Origin: Methylobacterium adhaesivum
GTDB taxonomy: Bacteria > Pseudomonadota > Alphaproteobacteria > Rhizobiales > Beijerinckiaceae
Reading direction: 5' to 3'
Length of the DNA stretch: 64,000 nucleotides
Assembly: GCF_022179065.1 (NCBI RefSeq)
Contig: NZ_BPQD01000001.1
Span: 490,753 to 554,752 of the forward strand
A program made the translations under genes and the position numbers. Shown in pieces: positions 25,758-34,842 of this stretch. The notes under the pieces are model-generated. The model saw only the letters and a list, made by a program, of their open reading frames with translations, did not search any database and was not told the origin of the DNA. Positions within the stretch are counted from its first letter, which is position 1. Every line of letters starts with the position of its first letter.

Positions 25758-26090
25758 ATGACCCGTTCAAGAACCTCGTGGAACGTCGATCTCGCCAAGG
25801 GTCTCGTCTCGGCAACCCTGCTGCTCGCACTGGCGTCGCCTGCCTTCGCCGTCTCCGTCATCAACAAGGACACGAAGGAACATACGGTCACCGTGGACCT
25901 GGGTTCGACCGAGACCAACAAGAAGTTCGCGACCGGCGACACCCTTCAGATCGAATGTCCGGAACGCTGCGGATTGCGCGTGGTCGGGTCCGGCTACGGA
26001 CGTCAGCCCGGCCCCGACGGCAAGCTGCTCATCGACAAGGGCGGAATGCTTCGCTTCACCGACGAAACCGGCGCTCCCAAGGCGCAATGA
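25758..26090 (+). CDS. Small secreted protein, intact paralogue of the 17.8-kb fragment
   Basis: 110 aa. Signal peptide from residue 13 to about 31 (LVSATLLLALASPAFA-VS). The mature part begins INKDTKEHTVTVDLG and contains CPERCGLRVVGSGYGR. Two cysteines four residues apart may bind a metal or form a disulfide. Beta-rich, with no named family known to me. The ATG at 25758 has GGAGA 8 bp upstream; the upstream in-frame GTG at 25701 lacks one. A decayed relative lies at 17827-17982 on the other strand. Confidence 0.72.
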   Translation: MTRSRTSWNVDLAKGLVSATLLLALASPAFAVSVINKDTKEHTVTVDLGSTETNKKFATGDTLQIECPERCGLRVVGSGYGRQPGPDGKLLIDKGGMLRFTDETGAPKAQ

Positions 26091-26325
26091 CGGGCTGGTC
26101 CCCTCGTGCAGGAGCAATCCGCTTATGCCCAATTCCGCTGGTCGGGACGCAGCCTGGGACGGTCGGCATCCCTGACGACGCCCCCGGCGACCGCTCGCGA
26201 GGGAACCGACCTTTACGCATTGCCCAGCGGGACACCGTCATCGAGCGAACGACGTTCGAACGGGTCCCATCCGCGGCACGACTGGTCGCCCGCTCCGCTC
26301 GGTCCCATGAATCGGAGGAAAATCG

Positions 26326-26727
26326 ATGAAGTCCTTGAAGTTTGCCCTGCCGGCGTTGCTGGCCCTGACCATTCCGGCCCTTGCCGCGCCTTGCGCCACG
26401 GACGACGTGAGGGCGAAGGACCCGACACCCCAGCACGTGGACCCGAAAAGTTCGGACGTGGACCGGTCGAGCAAGAACCTCGCGGGTGGCTCCCAGCCGG
26501 CCTCGCCCGGCACCATCGGTGCCATGAACAATGTCGGCGCCAACCAACGCCTCGGTGAGAAGCCCGGCACGGAAGCCAGGATCGACCAGGGCGATGGGGT
26601 CGGCACATCGAGCAAGAACCTCGCTGGGGGGGCGCAACCGGCCTCTCCCGGTACGGTCGGCGCCATGAACAACGCCGGGGTCGAACAGAAGCTCGGCAAC
26701 TCGGCCAGCAAGGATGGCGATTGCTGA
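26326..26727 (+). CDS. Secreted repeat protein of unknown function
   Basis: 133 aa with a clear signal peptide (FALPALLALTIPALAA). The mature protein holds two copies of a roughly 25-residue unit, SSKNLAGGxQPASPGTxGAM followed by NNxGxxQxLG, spaced 47 codons apart. It is hydrophilic, Gly/Asn/Ser-rich and probably disordered, like small periplasmic stress proteins. The start has GGAGG 9 bp upstream. A strong hairpin terminator follows at 26742. Function unknown. Confidence 0.7.
   Translation: MKSLKFALPALLALTIPALAAPCATDDVRAKDPTPQHVDPKSSDVDRSSKNLAGGSQPASPGTIGAMNNVGANQRLGEKPGTEARIDQGDGVGTSSKNLAGGAQPASPGTVGAMNNAGVEQKLGNSASKDGDC
26467..26682 (+). repeat. Two-copy in-gene repeat (units at 26467 and 26608)
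   Basis: Units of about 75 bp beginning TCGAGCAAGAACCTCGC start at 26467 and 26608, exactly 141 bp (47 codons) apart, and keep the reading frame. The DNA copies differ mainly at third positions, so the duplication is not recent and the protein repeat has been kept by selection. Confidence 0.8.
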
Positions 26728-26741
26728 TCGGCGATGCAGCC

Positions 26742-26778
26742 GCGGGGACCGTCATGCACCGGCCAGGACGGTCCCCGC
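26742..26778. terminator. 12-bp hairpin terminator between convergent genes
   Basis: GCGGGGACCGTC pairs perfectly with GACGGTCCCCGC around a 13-nt loop. It lies 15 bp after the repeat-protein stop and 26 bp before the stop of the convergent AI-2E gene, so it can serve both directions. The T tract is poor. Confidence 0.7.
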
Positions 26779-26803
26779 GCGTTCCATCGATGGGTCCCGC
26801 ACG

Positions 26804-27895
26804 TCAGTCGTGATCCTCGCCCAGAGTAGGCTGGCGAGCGGTTTCCCGGCGACGGCGTGCCAACCAGCCCTTGCGTTGCTCGGGCTCCGACAGCAGCCGC
26901 GTCACCCACTGGGTCGATGGGAAAGCCTCGCAGGCGATCACGATGGCCGAGGTCAGCGGAACCGCCAGTATCGCGCCGGCGATGCCCCAGACCCAGCTCC
27001 AGAACGAGAGCGCGACGATGATGGCGAGGGGCGAGACTGACAGGCTCCGTCCCTGGAGCATCGGGTAGACGACGTTGCTGATGACCAACTGGATCACAGT
27101 TAGGCCGACGAGAACGAGGACCGGAGCCGTCACGGTCTGGAACTGCATGAAGGCGTAGAGGCTGGGCGGCAGGATGCCGATCAGGTTGCCCACTACCGGG
27201 ACGTAGTTCAGGAGAAAGTTCAGGACGCCCCAGACCAGCGCCAGGTCGAGGCCGACGGCGAACGCGAGAAGCGTCGTCGCCGCCCCGGTGAGGAGGCTCG
27301 TCAGCGTGCTGATGCCGAGATACTGACGGGTCTTCCCCGCGATGGACTCGACGGATTCGAGGACCTTCCTCTGTTCCTCGCGGTTGAAGGTCTCGCGCAG
27401 CTTGATGCGCAGGGCCGGCACCTCTGGCAGGCCGAACGTCACTAGGAGCGCGATGAACCCGAGATAGGCAAGCGTCGCGTAGACGTTCTGCAGGAGCCCT
27501 CGCGCCACGCCGATCAGGCGACCGTAGGCGACCTGGCCGTCGAGCGGCCAACCCCAGAGTTCGCCCCACCGCGCAAGTCGCACGTAGAGGACATTGAAGC
27601 GGTCCCAGTCCCGCTCGAAGGCGAAGACGACCTGCGCGGCGCAGAAATAGACCGCGACGGTGAACCCGGCGAAGACAACTGCAAGCGTGGCGACCGTCGC
27701 GGCATAGGCGAGGCCGGAAGGTAGGTACCGGTCCATCCACGTCTTCACCGGCCATACGGCCGCGATCACGACGCCGGCCGCCGCGAGGGGCATCGTCACG
27801 GAATAGCTCGCCCGGAGCGCGCCGATCCCGAGGATCACCGCGATGACGCCAAGCAACTTGTTGCGGGTCGTGTCACGCATGGTCAACGGGCGCAT
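26804..27895 (-). CDS. AI-2E family transporter (TqsA/PerM-like)
   Basis: 363-aa inner-membrane protein with about eight helices arranged as in the AI-2E exporter family. Two N-terminal hairpins are followed by a soluble loop (LRETFNREEQRKVLESVESI), here cut to its core NREEQRKVLESV, and then the conserved second half with FAVGLDLALVWGVLNFLLNY and PVVGNLIGILPPSLYAF. The C-terminus carries a basic tail (LARRRRETARQ). Known members export autoinducer-2 or act as Na+/H+ antiporters; the substrate here is unknown. Two starts are possible, 27895 and 27880; the longer is given. Confidence 0.88.
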   Translation of the reverse strand: MRPLTMRDTTRNKLLGVIAVILGIGALRASYSVTMPLAAAGVVIAAVWPVKTWMDRYLPSGLAYAATVATLAVVFAGFTVAVYFCAAQVVFAFERDWDRFNVLYVRLARWGELWGWPLDGQVAYGRLIGVARGLLQNVYATLAYLGFIALLVTFGLPEVPALRIKLRETFNREEQRKVLESVESIAGKTRQYLGISTLTSLLTGAATTLLAFAVGLDLALVWGVLNFLLNYVPVVGNLIGILPPSLYAFMQFQTVTAPVLVLVGLTVIQLVISNVVYPMLQGRSLSVSPLAIIVALSFWSWVWGIAGAILAVPLTSAIVIACEAFPSTQWVTRLLSEPEQRKGWLARRRRETARQPTLGEDHD

Positions 27896-28023
27896 CCCCT
27901 CGGTGTTCGTGAGGTAGGTCGCCCGCTGATCGCTGGCGCATGCAGGTCCACCAGCGTCCCGGCGACGTTGGAAGTTCAGAATGCCCCGGCGTCTTCGTCG
28001 GAAGGATCAGGTCAGGAACCGAC

Positions 28024-28596
28024 ATGCACTTTTTATCGACAAGGCTGCTCATCTCGGCTGTGGCCCTCCTGCCCGCGGTGGCCTCGGCACAGGGAGACGC
28101 CTCGACCACGGGAGGGCCTGCGAACCTATGCCAGGAGCTCGTGGCCTTCGTGCGCCAACCCGTGGCCTCGATGAAGGCTGTCGAGACGCCGGCGCAACAG
28201 GCCACCGCCGTGACGGCCCGGAAGAGCGGCGAGCCTTCGGAGAAGCCGTCCGCGTCGGGTACGCCACAGAACACCTCGGGAATGAGCGGGCAGATCACCG
28301 CCTCGGGTCCGGGCGCCGCCGGCCCGCAGGGTGCCGCGCAGAACAAGGCCGTGCCCGAAGGCTCGACGGCCACGGCGTCGGGGCCGGCGAAGGATGCCCC
28401 AATCACCGCACCGGCCGCGCCTCGGCCCTCGACCGAGGACGTGCGGCACGTTGAGGATGCCGCCGGGGCGAACGATCTCGTGCGTTGTCGGGACGTCGCC
28501 CAGGCCATGCGCCGCGCCGGCGTTGCGATGCCCGCGCCGCTCCTGGCTCTCTCGGCCATGTCCCCACAACTCCTGGAGGCGGCACCCCGTCCCTGA
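28024..28596 (+). CDS. Secreted hypothetical protein, Ala/Pro/Ser-rich
   Basis: 190 aa. Signal peptide (RLLISAVALLPAVASA-QG), then a short conserved-looking segment with LCQELVAFVRQP. A long low-complexity middle (SGPGAAGPQGAAQNKA, PAAPRPST) and a helical end with NDLVRCRDVAQAMRRAGV follow. The two cysteines (LCQEL and RCRDV) may pair. ATG at 28024 is chosen because the signal peptide starts there and AGGA lies upstream. No family recognised; periplasmic location inferred. Confidence 0.62.
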   Translation: MHFLSTRLLISAVALLPAVASAQGDASTTGGPANLCQELVAFVRQPVASMKAVETPAQQATAVTARKSGEPSEKPSASGTPQNTSGMSGQITASGPGAAGPQGAAQNKAVPEGSTATASGPAKDAPITAPAAPRPSTEDVRHVEDAAGANDLVRCRDVAQAMRRAGVAMPAPLLALSAMSPQLLEAAPRP

Positions 28597-28680
28597 CGTA
28601 GATCCCAACGGCACTCCCCGTTGTACCGAAGTGGTCGGGGCGGGGTCATCGTCGGTCCACCCGACATATCAGGGGAGAGG

Positions 28681-29637
28681 TCACGGGATCGGGCGGTCGT
28701 CGTCCCGTCGTCCTTCCTCCACTTGCCGACGGGACTTCGGCGGATTCCGACCGATCGGCCAGCCTTCCCGTTGCCGGGTCCGGTCGCCATCGGTTTCCTC
28801 CGTCTGGTCATGGAAGAGCACCTGCGAGGTCGGGTAAGGCAGGTCGATGCCGGCCTCGGTTAGCGCCTCCTTCACGCTCGTGATCGCCCCGTCCAGCGCA
28901 TCGACGGCATCCCGGCGCCGGGGCGGGTCGATCCAGAACCGTGCCACCATGTCAACGCCGGCGGCCCCGAGCCCGGTCACCAGCGCTTCCGGGGGCGGGT
29001 CGGCGAGGACGCCATCGGTTTGCCCGAGGGCCTCCGTGACGACGCGCCGGGCCTTCCGGATGTCGTCCCCGTTGCCGATGGTCAGCGGGAAGGACAGGCG
29101 GCGCTTTTCGTGCGCGGTGATGACGGTAATCTTGTCGACGAACAGCGTGGCGTTCGGGATCAGGACCCGCTCGTTGTCGTAGGTGCGAAGGACGGTGGCG
29201 CGCACCCAGACGTCTTCCACCGTGCCCTCGTACGAACCGGCCCGGATCTGGTCGCCGATGACGAAGGGACGCGTCAGCAGGATCAGGATGCCGGCGAGCA
29301 GGTTCTGCAGGACGTCCCGGAAAGCAAAGCCGATGGCCACGCCGCCGATGCCGAGCAGGTTGAAAAGGTCGGCGGCCGATACGGAGGGGAAGGCCACCGA
29401 GGCCGCGACCAGGAACGCCACGAGGATGGTAACGCCACCTGCGATGCGCCCCAGCACGGCGGCCGAGCCCGGCGAGGCATCGCGCAGCGCTGCCGCCCGG
29501 CGTACCGCGGCGCGCACGCCACGGGCGATCAGCAGGCCCAAGCCGAACAGGAGGAGGGCAACGGCGAGCCCCGGCACCAGTGTCACGGCCGAGCGGCCGA
29601 GTTGCTCAAGCCGGTCGAACGCTTCCGAGAAGATCAT
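28681..29637 (-). CDS. Small-conductance mechanosensitive channel (MscS family)
   Basis: 318 aa. Three membrane helices: LVPGLAVALLLFGLGLLIARG, cut here to GLAVALLLFGLGLLIA, then VTILVAFLVAASVAF, then the pore helix with GGVAIGFAFRDVLQNLLAGI. The beta domain reads ILLTRPFVIGDQIRAG, YEGTVEDVWVRAT and YDNERVLIPNA, all canonical for MscS. A C-terminal alpha/beta domain and a charged Arg-rich tail follow. It releases solutes on osmotic downshock, which fits the ion-homeostasis genes around it. Start ATG 29637. Confidence 0.93.
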   Translation of the reverse strand: MIFSEAFDRLEQLGRSAVTLVPGLAVALLLFGLGLLIARGVRAAVRRAAALRDASPGSAAVLGRIAGGVTILVAFLVAASVAFPSVSAADLFNLLGIGGVAIGFAFRDVLQNLLAGILILLTRPFVIGDQIRAGSYEGTVEDVWVRATVLRTYDNERVLIPNATLFVDKITVITAHEKRRLSFPLTIGNGDDIRKARRVVTEALGQTDGVLADPPPEALVTGLGAAGVDMVARFWIDPPRRRDAVDALDGAITSVKEALTEAGIDLPYPTSQVLFHDQTEETDGDRTRQREGWPIGRNPPKSRRQVEEGRRDDDRPIP

Positions 29638-29721
29638 GTGGCATCCGACGTCATGGGACGGCCGACGGGGGGCTTTCAACCCTCCGGCGGCGGCTCGCTC
29701 ACTGCGAGGGTGCGACCCGGC

Positions 29722-29976
29722 CTATCGGCGGGGGCCTCCGCTGGTCTGGCCGTACTGCTTGGCTCCCGGCGGCCGCGACGGCATGTTGGCATTGCCGCCG
29801 CTGCGACGGTGACGCCGCATCTGCCGGCGGGACATGCGGACCACGATGAGGTCGTGATTGCGTCCGGCCGTGACGCCGGCGGCGTCAACGGGGACTGGCG
29901 AGGCCTGTGACGGCAGGGTTGCGGCACCGAGGCCAAAGCCGGCCAGGAGTGCGGAAGCAAGGATCGAACGCTTCAT
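29722..29976 (-). CDS. Small secreted basic protein with C-terminal QYGQTSGG motif
   Basis: 84 aa. Signal peptide (ILASALLAGFGLGAATLPSQA). The mature part is strongly basic (SRRQMRRHRRS) and ends GNAN...KQYGQTSGGPRR. The same GNAN...QYGQTSGG ending occurs in the secreted protein at 38994-39257, so they belong to one family of small alphaproteobacterial periplasmic proteins. Upstream of the mscS gene on the same strand with an 84-bp gap, possibly co-transcribed. Function unknown. Confidence 0.7.
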   Translation of the reverse strand: MKRSILASALLAGFGLGAATLPSQASPVPVDAAGVTAGRNHDLIVVRMSRRQMRRHRRSGGNANMPSRPPGAKQYGQTSGGPRR

Positions 29977-30147
29977 GTCTATTCCGTCGGTTTTCGATGG
30001 ATGCCGCCCCGGCAGGTGAGCGTCGCGCTATGGCGGTCACAAGGCCCAATCGTACGGCCGCAAACGTGTTCCGGGGGGCAAGCTTCCTCATCCGACGCAA
30101 GCCAAGGAGTAGCTCGCGACCGTACGGTGGTGACATGGCCTCCAGGG

Positions 30148-30654
30148 TCACCCGGCGGCAGGCTTGAAGGTCATGTCCTTGAAGCGGGCGCAGGACCCCG
30201 CTGTTTCGCCGAGACGGAAAGCATCACCGCTTTCCTGGAAATGGCAGCGCATCGGGAATTGAGCTGTTCCCGCGTCACCCTTCGGGTCGGATAGGACCAG
30301 GAGGTTGCTCTGGGAGGCGAACTGCCATTGCCCCTCGACCTTCCGGCTCCCATCCGTCTCGTCCATGCGGAAGGTGTTGTCGGCGTTGAGCCGCAAAGAA
30401 ACCGGACCGGCGGTGAAGGTTCGTCCGCTGTAGGCGTCGAGCGAGCCGGTTCGCGATGCCGTCGCCCGTGCATTCGCCTCGGGCGACGTGGCGGGGGCGG
30501 CAGCGACCACCTCGGGTCGAGCCGTGGCTACCGGATCGGCGACCTTGGGCTCCGTCGCCGCGGTCGTGGTCGTCTGGGCCTGCGAAGATTTCTGCTCGTC
30601 GCAGCCGACAAGTGCCAGAAGCGCGACCGCGGGAATAATGATTGTCCTGAGCAT
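30148..30654 (-). CDS. Putative lipoprotein
   Basis: 168 aa. Signal peptide with lipobox LALVGC (Cys near 18), so probably lipid-anchored. A Thr/Ala/Pro-rich linker (residues 25-75) precedes a compact beta domain (YSGRTFTAGPVSLRLNADNT, then GQWQFASQSNLLVLSDP, then CHFQESGDAFRLGETAGSC). This last pattern resembles protease-inhibitor Inh/Omp19-like or lipocalin-like barrel proteins with a disulfide, but the match is only by eye. Start 30654 has GAGGA upstream; the longer frame has none. Confidence 0.68.
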   Translation of the reverse strand: MLRTIIIPAVALLALVGCDEQKSSQAQTTTTAATEPKVADPVATARPEVVAAAPATSPEANARATASRTGSLDAYSGRTFTAGPVSLRLNADNTFRMDETDGSRKVEGQWQFASQSNLLVLSDPKGDAGTAQFPMRCHFQESGDAFRLGETAGSCARFKDMTFKPAAG

Positions 30655-30814
30655 GAGACGATCCTCGTATGAGGGGTGAGCCCGTACGGGCCGGGCCGGA
30701 GGGTCTGCCGGGCCTTGGCACCCTCCGGCCTGCGAAGAATTATTGGCGGGCCGGTCCGCCTGCATCCTGCGACCGGCCCACCCGTCCACGGTCCCTCGGT
30801 GGGACCGTTCGGGC

Positions 30815-31876
30815 TCACTGCATCACGGACAGGTTCGCCTGGTCGTCGTCGTTCAGCTTGCGGTAGTCGGCGACGTCCTTGCGCCAGTTGTCCATGTTCT
30901 CGACGTCCTGCTCGCTGACGCCGCGGATCACCAGCCGGTCGTTGCCCTTGACCGAGAAGCGCTCCAACGGGAACGCGACCTTATCCTCCCCTAGGCCCAG
31001 GAAACCGCCGTGGGAGACGACGACGTAGCGCTTGCTGTCCTTCTGGCTCATGACCACGCGGTCGACCTCGCCGAGCTTCTTGCCCTTGGCATTGTAGACA
31101 TCCATGTCGTCGAGCTGCTTGACGCGCATGGCATGCCCCGCGGTCGCGCCCGACCCCGTGCTGGCGGTCGAGTCGATGAGGCCGAATTCCTTCTCGTAGG
31201 CCTGGCGCTGATCGGCGGTACGGGCACCCTGGTCGGACTGGCTCGTCCGCTCGACCTTGACCTGCGGCTGCCCCTGCTGCTGCACGATGCTGACCTTCGC
31301 CTGCTCCTGGCTGTACTGGATCTGGGGCTGGGCCTGGCCCTGGCGCTGGACGTTCACGTCGGCGGGGTCGCGGGACTGCACGACCTGCAGCTGGGGCGCG
31401 GCCTGGGATACGTCGACGTCCGGACGCGGCATCCGGACCGTGATCTCGGGCCGCGGGATGTTGACCGTCACCGTCGGCGCTGGCTGATGCACGGTGATCT
31501 GCGGCTGCATCTGATGCAGGGTCACGGTCGGCTGAGCCTGCTGCACGCGGATCTGGGGAGCCCCCTCCTGGAGCGTGATGCGGGCCTTGTCGTTCGGGTT
31601 ATTCGTCCCGGCCGAGCTTGAATCGAGCTGCGCCAGGGTGTCATGGCAGGCGCTCGCCTTGTTGTCGCGCTTCCATCCGCGGACGGTGTCGGGCTTCACC
31701 TTGGCGTTCTCGGCCTTATCCTTGTCGAGGAACGTGATGAGGCGGTCGCAGTCGGCGAGGCTCGCCTGGTTCTGCTGGGACCCGGTCGCGTTCGTCGTGG
31801 CGGAGCCCGTTTGGGCGATGGCCGAGGAGGCGAAGAGCGCCGACGAGCCGAGTAGTGCCATTGCGAGGGTACGCAT
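30815..31876 (-). CDS. Secreted PRC-barrel protein with Gln/Pro/Val repeat region
   Basis: 353 aa. Signal peptide (LAMALLGSSALFASSAIA-QT). Residues 35-85 hold two cysteines (LADCDRLI, SACHDTL). Residues 100-220 are a beta-like low-complexity region built from short QxTVxxPxP units (PQITVHQPAPTVTVNIPRP). The C-terminal PRC-barrel (about 255-330) includes YNAKGKKLGEVDRVVMSQ and VVVSHGGFLGLGEDKV. PRC barrels occur in photosystem H subunits, RimM and many envelope stress proteins. A second PRC protein is at 43044. GGAGAA precedes ATG 31876. Confidence 0.85.
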   Translation of the reverse strand: MRTLAMALLGSSALFASSAIAQTGSATTNATGSQQNQASLADCDRLITFLDKDKAENAKVKPDTVRGWKRDNKASACHDTLAQLDSSSAGTNNPNDKARITLQEGAPQIRVQQAQPTVTLHQMQPQITVHQPAPTVTVNIPRPEITVRMPRPDVDVSQAAPQLQVVQSRDPADVNVQRQGQAQPQIQYSQEQAKVSIVQQQGQPQVKVERTSQSDQGARTADQRQAYEKEFGLIDSTASTGSGATAGHAMRVKQLDDMDVYNAKGKKLGEVDRVVMSQKDSKRYVVVSHGGFLGLGEDKVAFPLERFSVKGNDRLVIRGVSEQDVENMDNWRKDVADYRKLNDDDQANLSVMQ

Positions 31877-32226
31877 CGTCTTTCTCCATGCTGAGATCTG
31901 ACATGTGCCTGCCCATACGGCTGCGGTTACCCGCTCCGGGGACTGGGAAGGCCACCGTTGCCGGTGCCTCATCTCAGGTGGTTTGGGCCCGCCGAGGGAC
32001 GAGTCGGGAGAAGCGACGCCCGCGCGTCGGGAGGACCCTGACAGCGGTGTCCAGACGTTCGTCTATACCGGGGTGCGCGTTATGAAAGACGGGTGGGATC
32101 TCGCATGCGCGCCGTGCCGGGCTTCCGTTCAGGTCCCGACCGGCTCTCCACACCGGTTGAACCGTGTACCTCCCGGCCGCGTCGAAGCGGTTCCGGCCCC
32201 CAGGGCGGCCATGTCAGGATCCGACC

Positions 32227-33558
32227 GTGATTTCAATCTTCGACCTTGCCGCCGCGTTGCTGACGCTGTCCGCCCTGTTCGGCTGGATCAACCGACGCTT
32301 CGTCCACATGCCGCACGGCATCGGCCTGCTGGTGATGGGGCTCGTCGCCTCGCTGCTGTTGGTTCTCCTCGACGTCGCCTTCCCGGAACAGCACCTCTAC
32401 GAGGCCCTCACCGGTGCCCTCCGGCAGATCGATTTCACCGCCGTGGTGATGAACGGGATGCTGGCGTTTCTGCTCTTCGCCGGCGCCATGACGCTCGACC
32501 TCGGTGCCCTGCGTGACCGGGCCTGGCCGGTCGCCACGCTCGCTCTGGTCGGAACCGTCATCTCGACGGCCGTGGTCGGCGGCGCCTTCTGGGGGGCAGC
32601 CCAGGCCATCGGCCTGCCGGTCACCCTGCCCTGGGCGCTGGTCTTCGGCTCCATCATCAGCCCGACCGATCCGGTGGCGGTGCTCGCCACTTTGAAGAAT
32701 GTGAAGGTGCCCCTCGCCCTGGAGATCGAGATGCAGGGCGAGGCCCTGTTCAACGACGGCGTCGGCATCGTCCTGTTCACCGTCCTCCTCGGCTTCGCCG
32801 CCGGCGTCGGAGGCGAGGCGTCCGGCGCGGCCGGGATCGTCCGCCTGCTCGTGCAGGAAGCCGGAGGCGGCCTGCTCCTCGGGGTTGTGACAGGCTATGC
32901 CGCCTACCGCGCCATGCGCACCATCGACGACTTCCCCGTCGAGGTCCTGATCACCCTGGCGCTGGTCACTGGTACCTACGCGCTGGCCCAGAAGCTCCAT
33001 GTCAGCGGCCCCCTCGCGGTGGTCGCGGCCGGTCTGCTCGTCGGCGACCGGGCCCCGCGCGATGCCATGAGCGAACGCACGCAGGGCTACGTCTCGTCCC
33101 TGTGGACGCTGATCGACGAGGTCCTGAACTCTGTGCTGTTCCTGCTGATCGGGCTGGAGGTGCTCGTGCTGCGCTTCAGGGCCGACACCCTCGTCCTCGC
33201 GGCGGCGGCGGTTCCCATCGTGCTCGTCGCGCGTCTGCTCGCGGTCTCGGCGCCCCTGCTGGCGTTCCGGTGGGGCGGGAACCTGTCAGCGAAGAACGTG
33301 CCCTTCCTCACCTGGGCTGGCGTACGAGGCGGCATCTCGGTTGCGCTGGCCCTTTCGATCCCGGAGAGCGAGGCCAAGCCGATCATCCTTGCGGCGACCT
33401 ACGCGGTCGTGCTGTTCACCATCATCGTCCAGGGCTCGACGCTCGGCATGGTGGCCAGACGCACCGTCGCCAAGCCCACGCCCGGGGAAGGTCGAGCCGA
33501 GGACGGGGCGGCGGTCACCCCTCAGGCGTCGGAGGTGGTGGTCCTGAAGCGTCCATAG
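32227..33558 (+). CDS. CPA1-type Na+/H+ antiporter (NhaP family)
   Basis: 443-aa inner-membrane antiporter with about 12 helices. The CPA1 active site is visible as ISPTDPVAVLATLK and EGEALFNDGVGIVLF-like QGEALFNDGVGIVLF, where the Asp of FNDG carries the ion. LIGLEVLVLRF and WAGVRGGISVALALSIP are further family signatures. GTG at 32227, with AGGA 7 bp upstream, is taken as the start. The last 37 bp overlap the convergent DUF2254 gene. Together with nhaA and the K+ channel it points to salt and pH homeostasis. Confidence 0.92.
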   Translation: MISIFDLAAALLTLSALFGWINRRFVHMPHGIGLLVMGLVASLLLVLLDVAFPEQHLYEALTGALRQIDFTAVVMNGMLAFLLFAGAMTLDLGALRDRAWPVATLALVGTVISTAVVGGAFWGAAQAIGLPVTLPWALVFGSIISPTDPVAVLATLKNVKVPLALEIEMQGEALFNDGVGIVLFTVLLGFAAGVGGEASGAAGIVRLLVQEAGGGLLLGVVTGYAAYRAMRTIDDFPVEVLITLALVTGTYALAQKLHVSGPLAVVAAGLLVGDRAPRDAMSERTQGYVSSLWTLIDEVLNSVLFLLIGLEVLVLRFRADTLVLAAAAVPIVLVARLLAVSAPLLAFRWGGNLSAKNVPFLTWAGVRGGISVALALSIPESEAKPIILAATYAVVLFTIIVQGSTLGMVARRTVAKPTPGEGRAEDGAAVTPQASEVVVLKRP

Positions 33559-34811
33559 CGCTCCTCCAGGTCCATCAGGTCCGCTGGTTCGGCGACGTCC
33601 CGGCGGGCCGCGGCGATGACCAAGTCGGCGTGCCTGCGCAACTCGGTGCGACGGTCATCCCGACGCTCGACCTCGGCGACCCGGGTTAACACCTCCAGCA
33701 TGCGGGCGAGGACATGGACAGACCCGGCGGCGTTCTGGCGGATCATGTGCAGCATCGCATCGCACAGCCCGGCGTAGTCGGTCATCGGCTGGACCAGCAC
33801 GATCCGGCCCTCCCGGGCGGTCACCCCGCCCGGCATGAACCGCGGGGCGAGCCGGCACAGCGCGTCGCCGAGATGGTCGACCACGCTGCCGGCCGTGAAC
33901 GGGTCGTTGGTGCCGGGCGAGAGCGCCCGGACCGCCACCTCGCTCAACTGCCGCACGGCATACTCAAGGTCCTGCAGGGCGGCCGGGCGCGGACCGAATG
34001 TCAGGGCCTTGTCGAGCGCCTCGGTGGCGTCCTCGACCGTGCTGGAGAGATGCGCCAGGGGCAGGCCGGCCGGGACGTAGTCGCCCTGGCGCACGCGCAG
34101 GGAAACCAGGATGCCGCGCTCGTGGGCCCAGTCGGCGAGGTTGTCGGCGTCCACCGCCTGGAGGTAGCCGCACCCCGACGCCGTCGCGTTCCCGGCCCCG
34201 GGAATAGGGAGGGTACTGCGGACGTCCGGCTCTTCGAGGGTGTGCTTCCCGATGGCATCGCACAGGTCGTCGTGGACGGCATCGACGACGGTCTCGACGT
34301 TGATGCCGATGGCGGTGTGGTGGACGAACCAGACGAGCGTCGCGACACTCAACATCGCTAGAACGATGGCGCCGCTGACCGCGAGGTGCGGGACGAATGG
34401 CGTCTCCTGCACGGTGCGCACCGTGCGCAGCACGATCAGCGCGTAGGCGAAGGTCCCGAGGAAGATCCCGAGCGCAACTTGGTTGCGGGCGTCGCGGATG
34501 AAGTTGCGCAGCAGCCGCGGCCCCATCTGGCCTGAGGCCATGGAGAGCGCGGCGATGGTGATGGAGAACGTCGTGCCGGCGACGCCGATGGTTGAGGAGG
34601 CGACTGCGCTCAGAAGGGCGCGTGCCCCCTCGGCCCCTCCGGTGTAGCCCCAATCCGAGGCCGGCGACGACGCGTCGTACCCGGCGATGCGCGCGGTCTC
34701 CAGCCAGACCGCGAACTGTCCCAGGCCGAGGCAGGCCATCACGATGAGACCCGGGCGAAGCCAGAACTGGTCGCCGAGGGTCTCCAGCCAGGCCCTGATC
34801 CGCGAGTTCAT
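33522..34811 (-). CDS. DUF2254 domain membrane protein
   Basis: 429 aa. Two N-terminal and two central membrane helices (LRPGLIVMACLGLGQFAVW; LGTFAYALIVLRTV; VSGAIVLAMLSVATLVWF) frame the conserved segment VASSTIGVAGTTFSITIAAL and MASGQMGPRLLRNFIRD, the hallmark of DUF2254. The C-terminal soluble part has VRALSPGTNDPFTA, also typical. Function is unknown; membrane localisation is certain. A perfect 19-bp inverted repeat lies in its leader, 32-88 bp upstream of ATG 34811, which is preceded by GGGAG. Confidence 0.88.
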   Translation of the reverse strand: MNSRIRAWLETLGDQFWLRPGLIVMACLGLGQFAVWLETARIAGYDASSPASDWGYTGGAEGARALLSAVASSTIGVAGTTFSITIAALSMASGQMGPRLLRNFIRDARNQVALGIFLGTFAYALIVLRTVRTVQETPFVPHLAVSGAIVLAMLSVATLVWFVHHTAIGINVETVVDAVHDDLCDAIGKHTLEEPDVRSTLPIPGAGNATASGCGYLQAVDADNLADWAHERGILVSLRVRQGDYVPAGLPLAHLSSTVEDATEALDKALTFGPRPAALQDLEYAVRQLSEVAVRALSPGTNDPFTAGSVVDHLGDALCRLAPRFMPGGVTAREGRIVLVQPMTDYAGLCDAMLHMIRQNAAGSVHVLARMLEVLTRVAEVERRDDRRTELRRHADLVIAAARRDVAEPADLMDLEERYGRFRTTTSDA

Positions 34812-34842
34812 GATGGTCTCCCGTTTCTGGTGAAGCCCCTTT

